15,754 bases of DNA. It comes from an uncultured Peptococcaceae bacterium (lineage in GTDB: Bacteria > Bacillota > Desulfotomaculia > Desulfotomaculales > Desulfallaceae). The position numbers and the translations under genes are program-made. Below, piece by piece: positions 6,363 to 12,658 of this stretch; within the stretch, counting starts at the first letter, position 1, and every line of letters begins with the position of its first letter. The notes beneath the pieces are model-generated. The model made no database searches. It had not been told where the DNA came from and saw only the letters and a list, made by a program, of their open reading frames with translations. The stretch spans positions 1 to 15,754 of the forward strand of contig CAJYBN010000044.1 in the NCBI GenBank assembly GCA_913064925.1. The letters run 5' to 3'.

Positions 6363-7697
6363 TTGACCGGTTATAACGTTGCTGATCTTTGGGAAAAAAC
6401 AATTAGACAGTTAAAAAACATTCTGAATAACCAATCTTATGAAACCTGGATTAATGCCATGCAGCCTGTGGCCATTAAAAACGACACCTTTTACATCAGC
6501 GTACCCGACCATTTTTCCCGAGATTGGCTAAACAACAGGTACGCGCCTTTATTTCGAGAAATTATCTGCCAGTATACCAAGTCGCAAACAAACGTCCAAT
6601 TTATACTGGAAGAGGAAGCTGCGCATGTTCACAATATTATCAACATGCAGTCCACTGTTTCGGATTTGCAAAATTCAACCCTTAACCCCAGGTTTACCTT
6701 TGATAATTTCGTGGTGGGCAACAGCAACAGGTTTGCCCATGCGGCATGTTTTGCAGTGGCCGAATCGCCCGCCAAAGCTTACAATCCCCTGTTTATTTAC
6801 GGCGGCGTCGGGCTTGGTAAAACCCATTTAATGCACGCCATCGGCCATTACATCAGGGAAAACATTAAAAATAATCAAGTGGCTTACGTAACTTCGGAAA
6901 AATTTACTAATGATTTAATTAACGCCATTCGTGAAGAAAAAACGGTTGAATTTAAAAACAAATACCGCAGCATGGACACCCTGCTCATCGACGACATTCA
7001 GTTCTTGGCTGGTAAGGAAAGAACCCAGGAGGAATTCTTCCACACTTTCAACACGCTGTACGAAGCCAATAAACAAATAGTAATTTCCAGCGACAGGCCG
7101 CCTAAGGAAATACCTACGCTGGAAGACAGGCTGCGCTCCCGTTTTGAATGGGGACTTATTACAGATATCCAACCGCCGGATTACGAAACCCGAGTAGCCA
7201 TTTTGCAGAAAAAGGCACAGGTGGAAAATCTGATTGTAAGCGACGAAGTAATTTCCTTTATAGCCGACCGTATCCATTCCAATATTCGAGAACTGGAAGG
7301 AGCCCTTATCAGGGTAGCTGCTTACAGCGCGCTTACCGACAAGTTAGTTGATAAAGACATGGCCATGGAAATCCTGAAAGACATACTGCCGGCCAAAAAA
7401 CCGGTGATTATTACCATACCTCTTATCCAGCAAAAAGTAGCCGAATATTTCGGTATAAAATTAGATGACCTTAAATCCAAAAAAAGAAACCGGTCCGTTG
7501 CCTTCCCCCGCCAGTTGGCCATGTACCTGGCCAGGGAACTGACGGACAACTCGCTGCCGAAAATCGGCGAAGAATTCGGGGGCAGGGACCATACTACCGT
7601 ACTTCACGCCTACGAAAAAATATCGGTGGAATTGAAAAATGATGCTACGCTTGCCGTAACTGTAAAAAATATTATGGACATTATTCAAAAAACATAA
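6363..7697 (+). CDS. dnaA: Chromosomal replication initiator protein DnaA
   Basis: DnaA binds 9-bp boxes at oriC and, in its ATP form, assembles a helical filament that opens the duplex and loads helicase. The 444-residue protein has all four domains: an N-terminal interaction domain (about 1-85, LWEKTIRQLKN), a short variable linker, an AAA+ ATPase domain (about 110-340), and a C-terminal helix-turn-helix DNA-binding domain (about 345-444). The AAA+ domain shows Walker A GGVGLGKTH (147-155), Walker B LLIDDIQ (207-213) and the LEDRLRSRFEWGL arginine-finger segment (253-265). The last domain carries the DnaA signature with GGRDHTTVLHAYEKI (406-420). The start is TTG at 6363 with AGGGGG about 9 bases upstream; it aligns with the usual DnaA N-terminus and no ATG nearby fits. 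The gene diverges from rpmH and is followed by the origin. Confidence 0.98.
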   Translation: MTGYNVADLWEKTIRQLKNILNNQSYETWINAMQPVAIKNDTFYISVPDHFSRDWLNNRYAPLFREIICQYTKSQTNVQFILEEEAAHVHNIINMQSTVSDLQNSTLNPRFTFDNFVVGNSNRFAHAACFAVAESPAKAYNPLFIYGGVGLGKTHLMHAIGHYIRENIKNNQVAYVTSEKFTNDLINAIREEKTVEFKNKYRSMDTLLIDDIQFLAGKERTQEEFFHTFNTLYEANKQIVISSDRPPKEIPTLEDRLRSRFEWGLITDIQPPDYETRVAILQKKAQVENLIVSDEVISFIADRIHSNIRELEGALIRVAAYSALTDKLVDKDMAMEILKDILPAKKPVIITIPLIQQKVAEYFGIKLDDLKSKKRNRSVAFPRQLAMYLARELTDNSLPKIGEEFGGRDHTTVLHAYEKISVELKNDATLAVTVKNIMDIIQKT

Positions 7698-7753
7698 CCA
7701 TCAACACATTTATCAACCGGTACCGCTACCGCCAATAACGGGACGAACCCCCT

Positions 7754-7829
7754 TTTTCCACATGTACACAAGTTCTACTAGCGCTACTACAAAAAGTTTA
7801 TAAAATACATTAATATTATCCCTAATATT
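7754..7829 (+). other. oriC: Predicted oriC unwinding region: DnaA boxes, DnaA-trios and AT-rich element
   Basis: The 163-bp dnaA-dnaN gap has the layout of the bacterial basal unwinding system. First come a DnaA-box-like TTTTCCACA (7754-7762, one mismatch) and an overlapping weaker ATGTACACA (7762-7770). Then, after four bases, comes the triplet series CTA CTA GCG CTA CTA (7775-7789), whose complement reads 3'-GAT GAT CGC GAT GAT-5', the DnaA-trio pattern with one off-consensus triplet. This runs directly into an A/T-rich stretch (7791-7819) where strand opening would be expected. The stretch ends in a perfect inverted repeat AATATTA-TCCC-TAATATT (7812-7829). The order boxes, trios, AT-rich DNA and the place downstream of dnaA match the model described in B. 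subtilis. The assignment is inferred from pattern only. Confidence 0.75.
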
Positions 7830-7860
7830 GATGTGATCTCACCATAAACAAGGAGGAAAA

Positions 7861-8964
7861 ATGCGTTTTTCAGCCCAGAGGGACGTCCTCAACACAGCAG
7901 CACAAATTACCCAAAGGGCAGTTGCACAGCGCAGCCCCATGCCGGTACTTTCTTGCCTTTTATTTGAAACTTCCGGAAACACACTAACCGTTACGGCTAC
8001 TGACCTGCAGTTCGGCATACGATGCACCGTACCCGTCAACACTATGGAAGAAGGGGCCGCCGCCCTACCTTACCGGCATGTTTCCAGCTTGTTCAGCCGC
8101 CTGCCAGAAATGGAAATCGATGTGCGGTCCGATCCATCTGATAATACTATCATCTTTACTTACGGTGAATCCGAGCTGGTACTTAATGGTTACCCGGCGG
8201 AAGAGTTTCCTAATTTTCCCGTGCTGCCCCAGCATGCGGTTTTAAAAATTAAGCAAAGCACATTTAAAGATATGTTGAAAAAGGTTTTGTTTGCTGTAGC
8301 CAGCGATGAGCACCGCCCTGTATTCACCGGGGTACACATGCAAGTGAACGAAGCAGGGACACTGACGCTGGTAGCCACGGATACAAGGAAACTGGCCGTT
8401 TGCGAGGCAAAGCTGGAACTACCGGCAGACCGGGTTATAAACGTAATTGTACCGGGTAAAACTCTTAATGAATTGTATAAATTAATTGAAGCGGTGGAGG
8501 CAGAGATTGAAATTTATATCACCGAAAACCAGGTTTTTTTTGTGATTAATAATATATGCATAATGTCCCGCCTTATTGCCGGTAAGTTTCCCGATTACAA
8601 GATCGTGCTGCCTTCCCGTTATGTATGCGAAATAAAAGCAGCAGTCAACGATTTAATAGAAGCGGCCGAGAGGGTATCGCTGCTAGTTGACCCCAAGCGT
8701 AACGTGTTTAACATACATTTTCAAAACAACAGCTTGATTTTTTACTTTTTCACCGGTACAGGCCGCATCAGGGAGGAAATCACCGCCGAGCTTTCCGGCG
8801 AGCCTATAGACGTAGGATTTAACGTAAGGTTTTTCCTGGAACTACTGCGGTCCATGGACAGCGAGGAAGTGATTATTCAGCTGAGCGGCCGGGACAGCCC
8901 GGCCATGTTCAAGCCAGCCGGCGACGACAGTTATTTTTCCATTTTGGTACCAGCCATAGCTTAA
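7861..8964 (+). CDS. dnaN: DNA polymerase III beta sliding clamp
   Basis: The beta clamp is a ring-shaped homodimer that tethers the replicative polymerase and other DNA enzymes to DNA. The 367-residue protein has the family length and the three repeated clamp folds (about 1-120, 125-245, 250-367). Recognisable stretches include SPMPVLSCLLFE, LTVTATDLQFGIR, AVASDEHRPVFTGV, LVATDTRKLAV and GKFPDYKIVLP. The C-terminus reads SYFSILVPAIA, whereas the family commonly ends in a P-x-R type tail (MPMRL in E. coli) that forms part of the partner-binding cleft; the arginine is absent here. The ATG at 7861 has a strong AAGGAGG about 5 bases upstream. No clear promoter is visible in the gap, and transcription probably crosses or starts within the origin region. 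Confidence 0.97.
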   Translation: MRFSAQRDVLNTAAQITQRAVAQRSPMPVLSCLLFETSGNTLTVTATDLQFGIRCTVPVNTMEEGAAALPYRHVSSLFSRLPEMEIDVRSDPSDNTIIFTYGESELVLNGYPAEEFPNFPVLPQHAVLKIKQSTFKDMLKKVLFAVASDEHRPVFTGVHMQVNEAGTLTLVATDTRKLAVCEAKLELPADRVINVIVPGKTLNELYKLIEAVEAEIEIYITENQVFFVINNICIMSRLIAGKFPDYKIVLPSRYVCEIKAAVNDLIEAAERVSLLVDPKRNVFNIHFQNNSLIFYFFTGTGRIREEITAELSGEPIDVGFNVRFFLELLRSMDSEEVIIQLSGRDSPAMFKPAGDDSYFSILVPAIA

Positions 8965-8978
8965 AAGGTGGGGTGGCT

Positions 8979-9194
8979 TTGGTTACCGATGTCAAGGTTG
9001 ACGGCGAGATTAGGTTGGACCAATTTCTCAAGTGGTCGCGGGTTGCTTCTACCGGGAGCCAGAGTAAAATGATGATAGCTAGCGATATGGTTCGGGTAAA
9101 CGGCATCCCGGAAAGGCACCGCACCCGCAAGTTGAAGCACGGCGACCTGGTGGAAGTAAAGAACATGGGCTCTTTTCGCGTGATATCCCTGTAG
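8979..9194 (+). CDS. yaaA: S4-domain RNA-binding protein YaaA (RlbA-like)
   Basis: A single S4 RNA-binding domain protein of about 71-73 residues, the conserved companion located between dnaN and recF in Firmicutes. The S4 fold is seen in IRLDQFLKWSRVASTGSQSK, then VRVNGIPERHRTRKLKHGDLVEV. Its substrate is not firmly known; a role in ribosome biogenesis has been proposed for relatives. Two starts compete: GTG at 8973 (MALVTDV...) and TTG at 8979 (MVTDV...). AAGGTGG at 8965-8971 is spaced 7 bases from the TTG but only about one from the GTG, so I chose the TTG; the difference is two residues. The gene lies 14 bp after dnaN and 16 bp before recF, consistent with one operon. Confidence 0.88.
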   Translation: MVTDVKVDGEIRLDQFLKWSRVASTGSQSKMMIASDMVRVNGIPERHRTRKLKHGDLVEVKNMGSFRVISL

Positions 9195-9210
9195 TGGGGA
9201 GGGCTCATGT

Positions 9211-10314
9211 GTGCTGTTAAAAAAAATCACCCTGCTGAACTTTCGCAATTACGGTAAGCTGGAATGGGAGCCCTGCGGCGGCATGAACCTTATTACCGGG
9301 CCCAACGCCCAAGGTAAAACCAACCTGTTGGAAGCTATTTTTTTTAGCGGCTTGGGTTATTCTTTTCGCCGCAGGGACAGAGACGTGGTAAGATGGGGGT
9401 ATAGCTCGGCTACCATACAGGCTAGTTACCGCCTGTTACACGCCGATGTAGACGTCCACGTAGACATTGACAGTGAAGGCAGGAAAAAAATCTACGTCAA
9501 CGGGGTGGATGATACCGGCCGGGATATGTTGCCCGGCCGTCGTTCGGGCGTAGTCTTGTTCCGGCCCGATGATTTACAGATAATCAAGGGGCCACCCGCT
9601 AGGCGGCGTGAATTTATTGACAATGACTTGGGATTGGTGGAGCCTGTTTACCGTTCCAGTTTACAGAGCTACCGCCGGGTGGTTTTGCAAAGAAACAACC
9701 TGCTGCGTGCAGGCGGGGGGCCTAGCAGCGAAACGTTAAAAATATGGAACGAGTATTTTTACCGCTGCGGGGCCGACGTGTTGGCCAGGCGCATTGGAAT
9801 TTTAAAAAAATTTTTTCCCCTAGTGCGCCGCATGTATGATCATATTGCCGGTAACGGTGAAGAGCTGGATATGAAATATATGTCCACCGTAAAAATAACC
9901 GGCGCCCATGACGCCCGGCAGTTGGCCGCTGATTTTGCGGCAGAAGGAAAAGCAAGGGAAAAGGAAGAATTATATAAAAAACAAACCTTAATCGGTCCCC
10001 ACCGCGACGACATCGTCTTTTTTTTAAACAAAAAAGATATCAGGTATTTCGGATCGCAGGGGCAAATAAGATCGCTGGTATTAGCCCTCAAAGCAGCGCA
10101 AATGGAGTTGTTCCGCCAGACCACGGGCGAACAACCCGTGCTTCTGCTGGATGATGTGTTGATGGAACTGGACGGGCGGCGTCAAAATTGCCTAATGCAG
10201 CTGTTCAGCAGCGAGGTACAATCTTTTGCTACCTCTACCCAGCTGACGGGAGCAATTGCCCGCCGTGCCGGTGGGGTATACCTTATCAACGGGGGTATAA
10301 TAAAGGAGGAGTAG
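9211..10314 (+). CDS. recF: DNA replication and repair protein RecF
   Basis: RecF is an ABC/SMC-like ATPase that works with RecO and RecR to load RecA on single-stranded gaps. The 367-residue protein is full length. It shows Walker A GPNAQGKT (30-37) within FRNYGKLEWEPCGGMNLITG, a helical middle region, ABC signature SQGQ (282-285, in GSQGQIRSLVLALKAAQ) and Walker B VLLLDD (310-315) followed by the D-loop VLMELD. There is no long coiled coil, which separates RecF from SMC and RecN. The start is GTG at 9211 with GGGGAGGG about 7 bases upstream; an ATG at 9207 is out of frame. It sits between yaaA and remB with short gaps, in the standard origin operon. Confidence 0.97.
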   Translation: MLLKKITLLNFRNYGKLEWEPCGGMNLITGPNAQGKTNLLEAIFFSGLGYSFRRRDRDVVRWGYSSATIQASYRLLHADVDVHVDIDSEGRKKIYVNGVDDTGRDMLPGRRSGVVLFRPDDLQIIKGPPARRREFIDNDLGLVEPVYRSSLQSYRRVVLQRNNLLRAGGGPSSETLKIWNEYFYRCGADVLARRIGILKKFFPLVRRMYDHIAGNGEELDMKYMSTVKITGAHDARQLAADFAAEGKAREKEELYKKQTLIGPHRDDIVFFLNKKDIRYFGSQGQIRSLVLALKAAQMELFRQTTGEQPVLLLDDVLMELDGRRQNCLMQLFSSEVQSFATSTQLTGAIARRAGGVYLINGGIIKEE

Positions 10315-10317
10315 CTA

Positions 10318-10560
10318 TTGTTTTTGCATCTGGGCGGGGACGTAATTGTGCCCAAAAAAGATATTGTTGCCATACTAGACATCAAGTCCAGGTCGTCCGA
10401 TATAACACGCGAGTTTTTAAAGATAGCCGACGACGAAGGATTTGTTGTTAATATTTGCCAGCCCGGCAAGGAAAAAACCTTTGTTATTACCAACAGCGAG
10501 GTTTATTTTTCGCCCATTTCCTGTACCACGTTAAAAAAACGCGCTCTGTCCGTTCCTTAA
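10318..10560 (+). CDS. remB: RemB-like regulator (DUF370, YaaB family)
   Basis: An 80-residue DUF370 protein. The family includes RemA and RemB, identified in B. subtilis as regulators of extracellular matrix genes; RemA binds DNA as an oligomer, while RemB's action is less clear. Visible family features are the N-terminal FLHLGGDVIVPKKDIVAILD, the segment ITREFLKIADDEGFVVNI, and the closing TFVITNSEVYFSPISCTTLKKR. The position between recF and gyrB is that of B. subtilis remB (yaaB). The start is TTG at 10318, three bases after the recF stop, with a strong AAAGGAGGAG about 6 bases upstream. Function here is inferred from family and place only; matrix regulation need not apply in this organism. 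Confidence 0.9.
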   Translation: MFLHLGGDVIVPKKDIVAILDIKSRSSDITREFLKIADDEGFVVNICQPGKEKTFVITNSEVYFSPISCTTLKKRALSVP

Positions 10561-10575
10561 CGCAAAGGGGGTGTC

Positions 10576-10585
10576 GCGCCGGCGC
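10576..10585. repeat. Perfect 10-bp GC palindrome between remB and gyrB
   Basis: GCGCCGGCGC is its own reverse complement and lies in the otherwise A-rich 76-bp gap before gyrB. As RNA it would form a short stem, but no T run follows closely, so a terminator is unlikely. It could be a protein site or chance. Confidence 0.35.
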
Positions 10586-10636
10586 TTGTTGTTAAAGTAA
10601 AAAATAAAGAAAAAGACAGAAACGGAGGACGCTTAA

Positions 10637-12538
10637 TTGTTGGACAACAACATCCGGTATGGTGCTGAAGAAATTCAAGTTCTCGAGGGGTTGGAAGCCG
10701 TCAGGCGCAGGCCGGGCATGTATATCGGCAGCACCAGTACACGGGGCCTGCATCACTTAGTTTTTGAAGTAATCGACAACAGCATTGATGAAGCCATGGC
10801 CGGCTTTTGCAACAAAATCGACGTGGTGATACACCGCGATAACTCGGTTACCGTGATAGACAACGGACGCGGTATCCCCGTGGACATTCACCCCAAAATT
10901 GGTTTGCCGGCACTGGAAGTGGTGCTAACCATGCTGCACGCCGGCGGCAAATTCGGCGGCGGCGGGTACAAGGTCAGCGGTGGGCTGCACGGAGTGGGCG
11001 TTTCCGTGGTCAATGCCCTTTCAACATGGTTGGAAGCAGAAGTTTACCGCGACGGCTTTATTTACCACCAGCGTTTCCAGCGGGGGGCGGCTGTAACCAA
11101 GCTGCAAAAACTGGGCAAAACCAAAAAAACAGGCACAAAAATTACCTTCAAGCCGGATCCCGAAATATTCGAGGAACTAGAATTCAACCAGGAAATACTG
11201 CTGCAGCGCATCAGAGAATTATCTTTTTTAACCAAGGGCGTTAAGATAACCTATTACGACGAAAGATTTGAACAGCAGTTCGTCTACCAGCACAACGGCG
11301 GCATAAAAGATTTCGTGCTGCATTTAAATAAAAACAAAAACGTGCTGCACAAACCCGTTTATTTCGAAGACGTCAAAGAACAGGTCATGGTGGAAGTGGC
11401 TTTCCAGTATACCGACGGCTACGTGGAAAACCTGTTTTCTTATGTCAACAACATCCATACCGTAGACGGGGGTACGCACGAGACCGGGTTTAAAACTTCT
11501 TTGACGCGGGTCATTAATGATTACGGCCGAAAGTACAACATTTTAAAAAACGGCTTCTCCAGCCTGTTGGGAGAGGATATTAGGGAGGGGCTAACGGCTA
11601 TCATCAGCGTTAAGGTCCCCGAGCCCCAGTTCGAGGGTCAGACCAAAACCAAGCTGGGAAACAGTGAAGTACGCGGTATTGTGGATGCAGTGGTTTCCGA
11701 AAAACTGGGTACTTTTCTGGAAGAAAATCCTGCGATATCCCGCAAGATATTAGAAAAAGCCATCAACGCCGCCCGGGCCAGGGAAGCTGCGCGCAAGGCC
11801 AAGGAACTGACCAGGCGTAAAAACGCCTTAGAAACCTCTACTTTGCCGGGCAAGCTGGCGGACTGTTCGGAGCGCGACCCGGCGGCCAGTGAGCTGTTTC
11901 TGGTGGAAGGCGATTCCGCCGGCGGTTCGGCCAAGCAGGGTCGCGACAGGCGTTACCAGGCCATTTTGCCGCTGCGGGGCAAAATTTTAAACGTGGAAAA
12001 GGCCAGGATGGATAAAATACTGGCCAACGAGGAAATACGGGCGTTGATCACCGCCCTGGGCACGGGCATCGGCGAAGATTTCGATATTTCCAAGGCCCGC
12101 TACCACAAAATCATCATCATGACCGATGCCGACGTGGACGGTGCGCACATCCGCACCCTGCTGCTGACCTTTTTCTACCGGCACATGCGGCAGTTAATTG
12201 AAAACGGTTATGTCTACATTGCCCAGCCTCCCCTTTACCGGGTGCGCAAGGGCAAGCAGGATTATTATGTATATAGCGATAAGGAATTAGAACAATTGCT
12301 GAGCCGCGTGGGGCGGGAAAACGTTTCCATTCAGCGTTACAAGGGTTTGGGAGAAATGAACCCGGAGCAGCTGTGGGAAACCACCATGAACTTTGATTCA
12401 CGAACTGTGCTGCAAGTTAAACTGGAGGATGCCATCGAGGCCAATCACATATTTTCCATGCTTATGGGCGATAAAGTGGAACCCCGGAGGGATTTTATCC
12501 AGGAAAACGCCCGTGCAGTCCGAAACCTGGATATTTAA
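10637..12538 (+). CDS. gyrB: DNA gyrase subunit B
   Basis: GyrB is the ATPase subunit of gyrase, which introduces negative supercoils as an A2B2 complex. The 633-residue protein is the shorter Gram-positive form, lacking the insert found in proteobacterial GyrB. The GHKL ATPase domain (about 1-220) has E44/N48 in FEVIDNSIDEAMAG, DNGRGIP (75-81) and GGLHGVG (115-121). The transducer domain (about 225-395) carries the switch lysine segment QTKTKLGN. The TOPRIM domain has EGDSAGG starting at E424 and the metal-binding DADVD at 497-501. The C-terminal tail has QRYKGLGEMNPEQLWETTM. The start is TTG at 10637 with GGAGG about 8 bases upstream; the next codon is also TTG and cannot be excluded. All key residues are present. 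Confidence 0.98.
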   Translation: MLDNNIRYGAEEIQVLEGLEAVRRRPGMYIGSTSTRGLHHLVFEVIDNSIDEAMAGFCNKIDVVIHRDNSVTVIDNGRGIPVDIHPKIGLPALEVVLTMLHAGGKFGGGGYKVSGGLHGVGVSVVNALSTWLEAEVYRDGFIYHQRFQRGAAVTKLQKLGKTKKTGTKITFKPDPEIFEELEFNQEILLQRIRELSFLTKGVKITYYDERFEQQFVYQHNGGIKDFVLHLNKNKNVLHKPVYFEDVKEQVMVEVAFQYTDGYVENLFSYVNNIHTVDGGTHETGFKTSLTRVINDYGRKYNILKNGFSSLLGEDIREGLTAIISVKVPEPQFEGQTKTKLGNSEVRGIVDAVVSEKLGTFLEENPAISRKILEKAINAARAREAARKAKELTRRKNALETSTLPGKLADCSERDPAASELFLVEGDSAGGSAKQGRDRRYQAILPLRGKILNVEKARMDKILANEEIRALITALGTGIGEDFDISKARYHKIIIMTDADVDGAHIRTLLLTFFYRHMRQLIENGYVYIAQPPLYRVRKGKQDYYVYSDKELEQLLSRVGRENVSIQRYKGLGEMNPEQLWETTMNFDSRTVLQVKLEDAIEANHIFSMLMGDKVEPRRDFIQENARAVRNLDI

Positions 12539-12552
12539 AGCGTATGGCGGCA

Positions 12553-12578
12553 GCGTGGTATTGCCAGCCCGCTTTTTT
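12553..12578 (+). terminator. Weak terminator-like element in the gyrB-gyrA gap
   Basis: The 120-bp gap has a short, interrupted stem (GCG-TGG at 12553-12558 with CCA...CGC at 12564-12572) followed by six T (12573-12578). The stem is bulged and weak, so this is at most a leaky terminator. The rest of the gap is T-rich and ends with GAGGTGA, the gyrA ribosome binding site. No clear promoter for gyrA was found. Confidence 0.25.
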
Positions 12579-12658
12579 CTTGCCAATTTTTATTTTTTTA
12601 CTGGGCTTGGGAAATTATATTACAAAACATTAGTCAATCGCGTATGAGGTGAATACTT

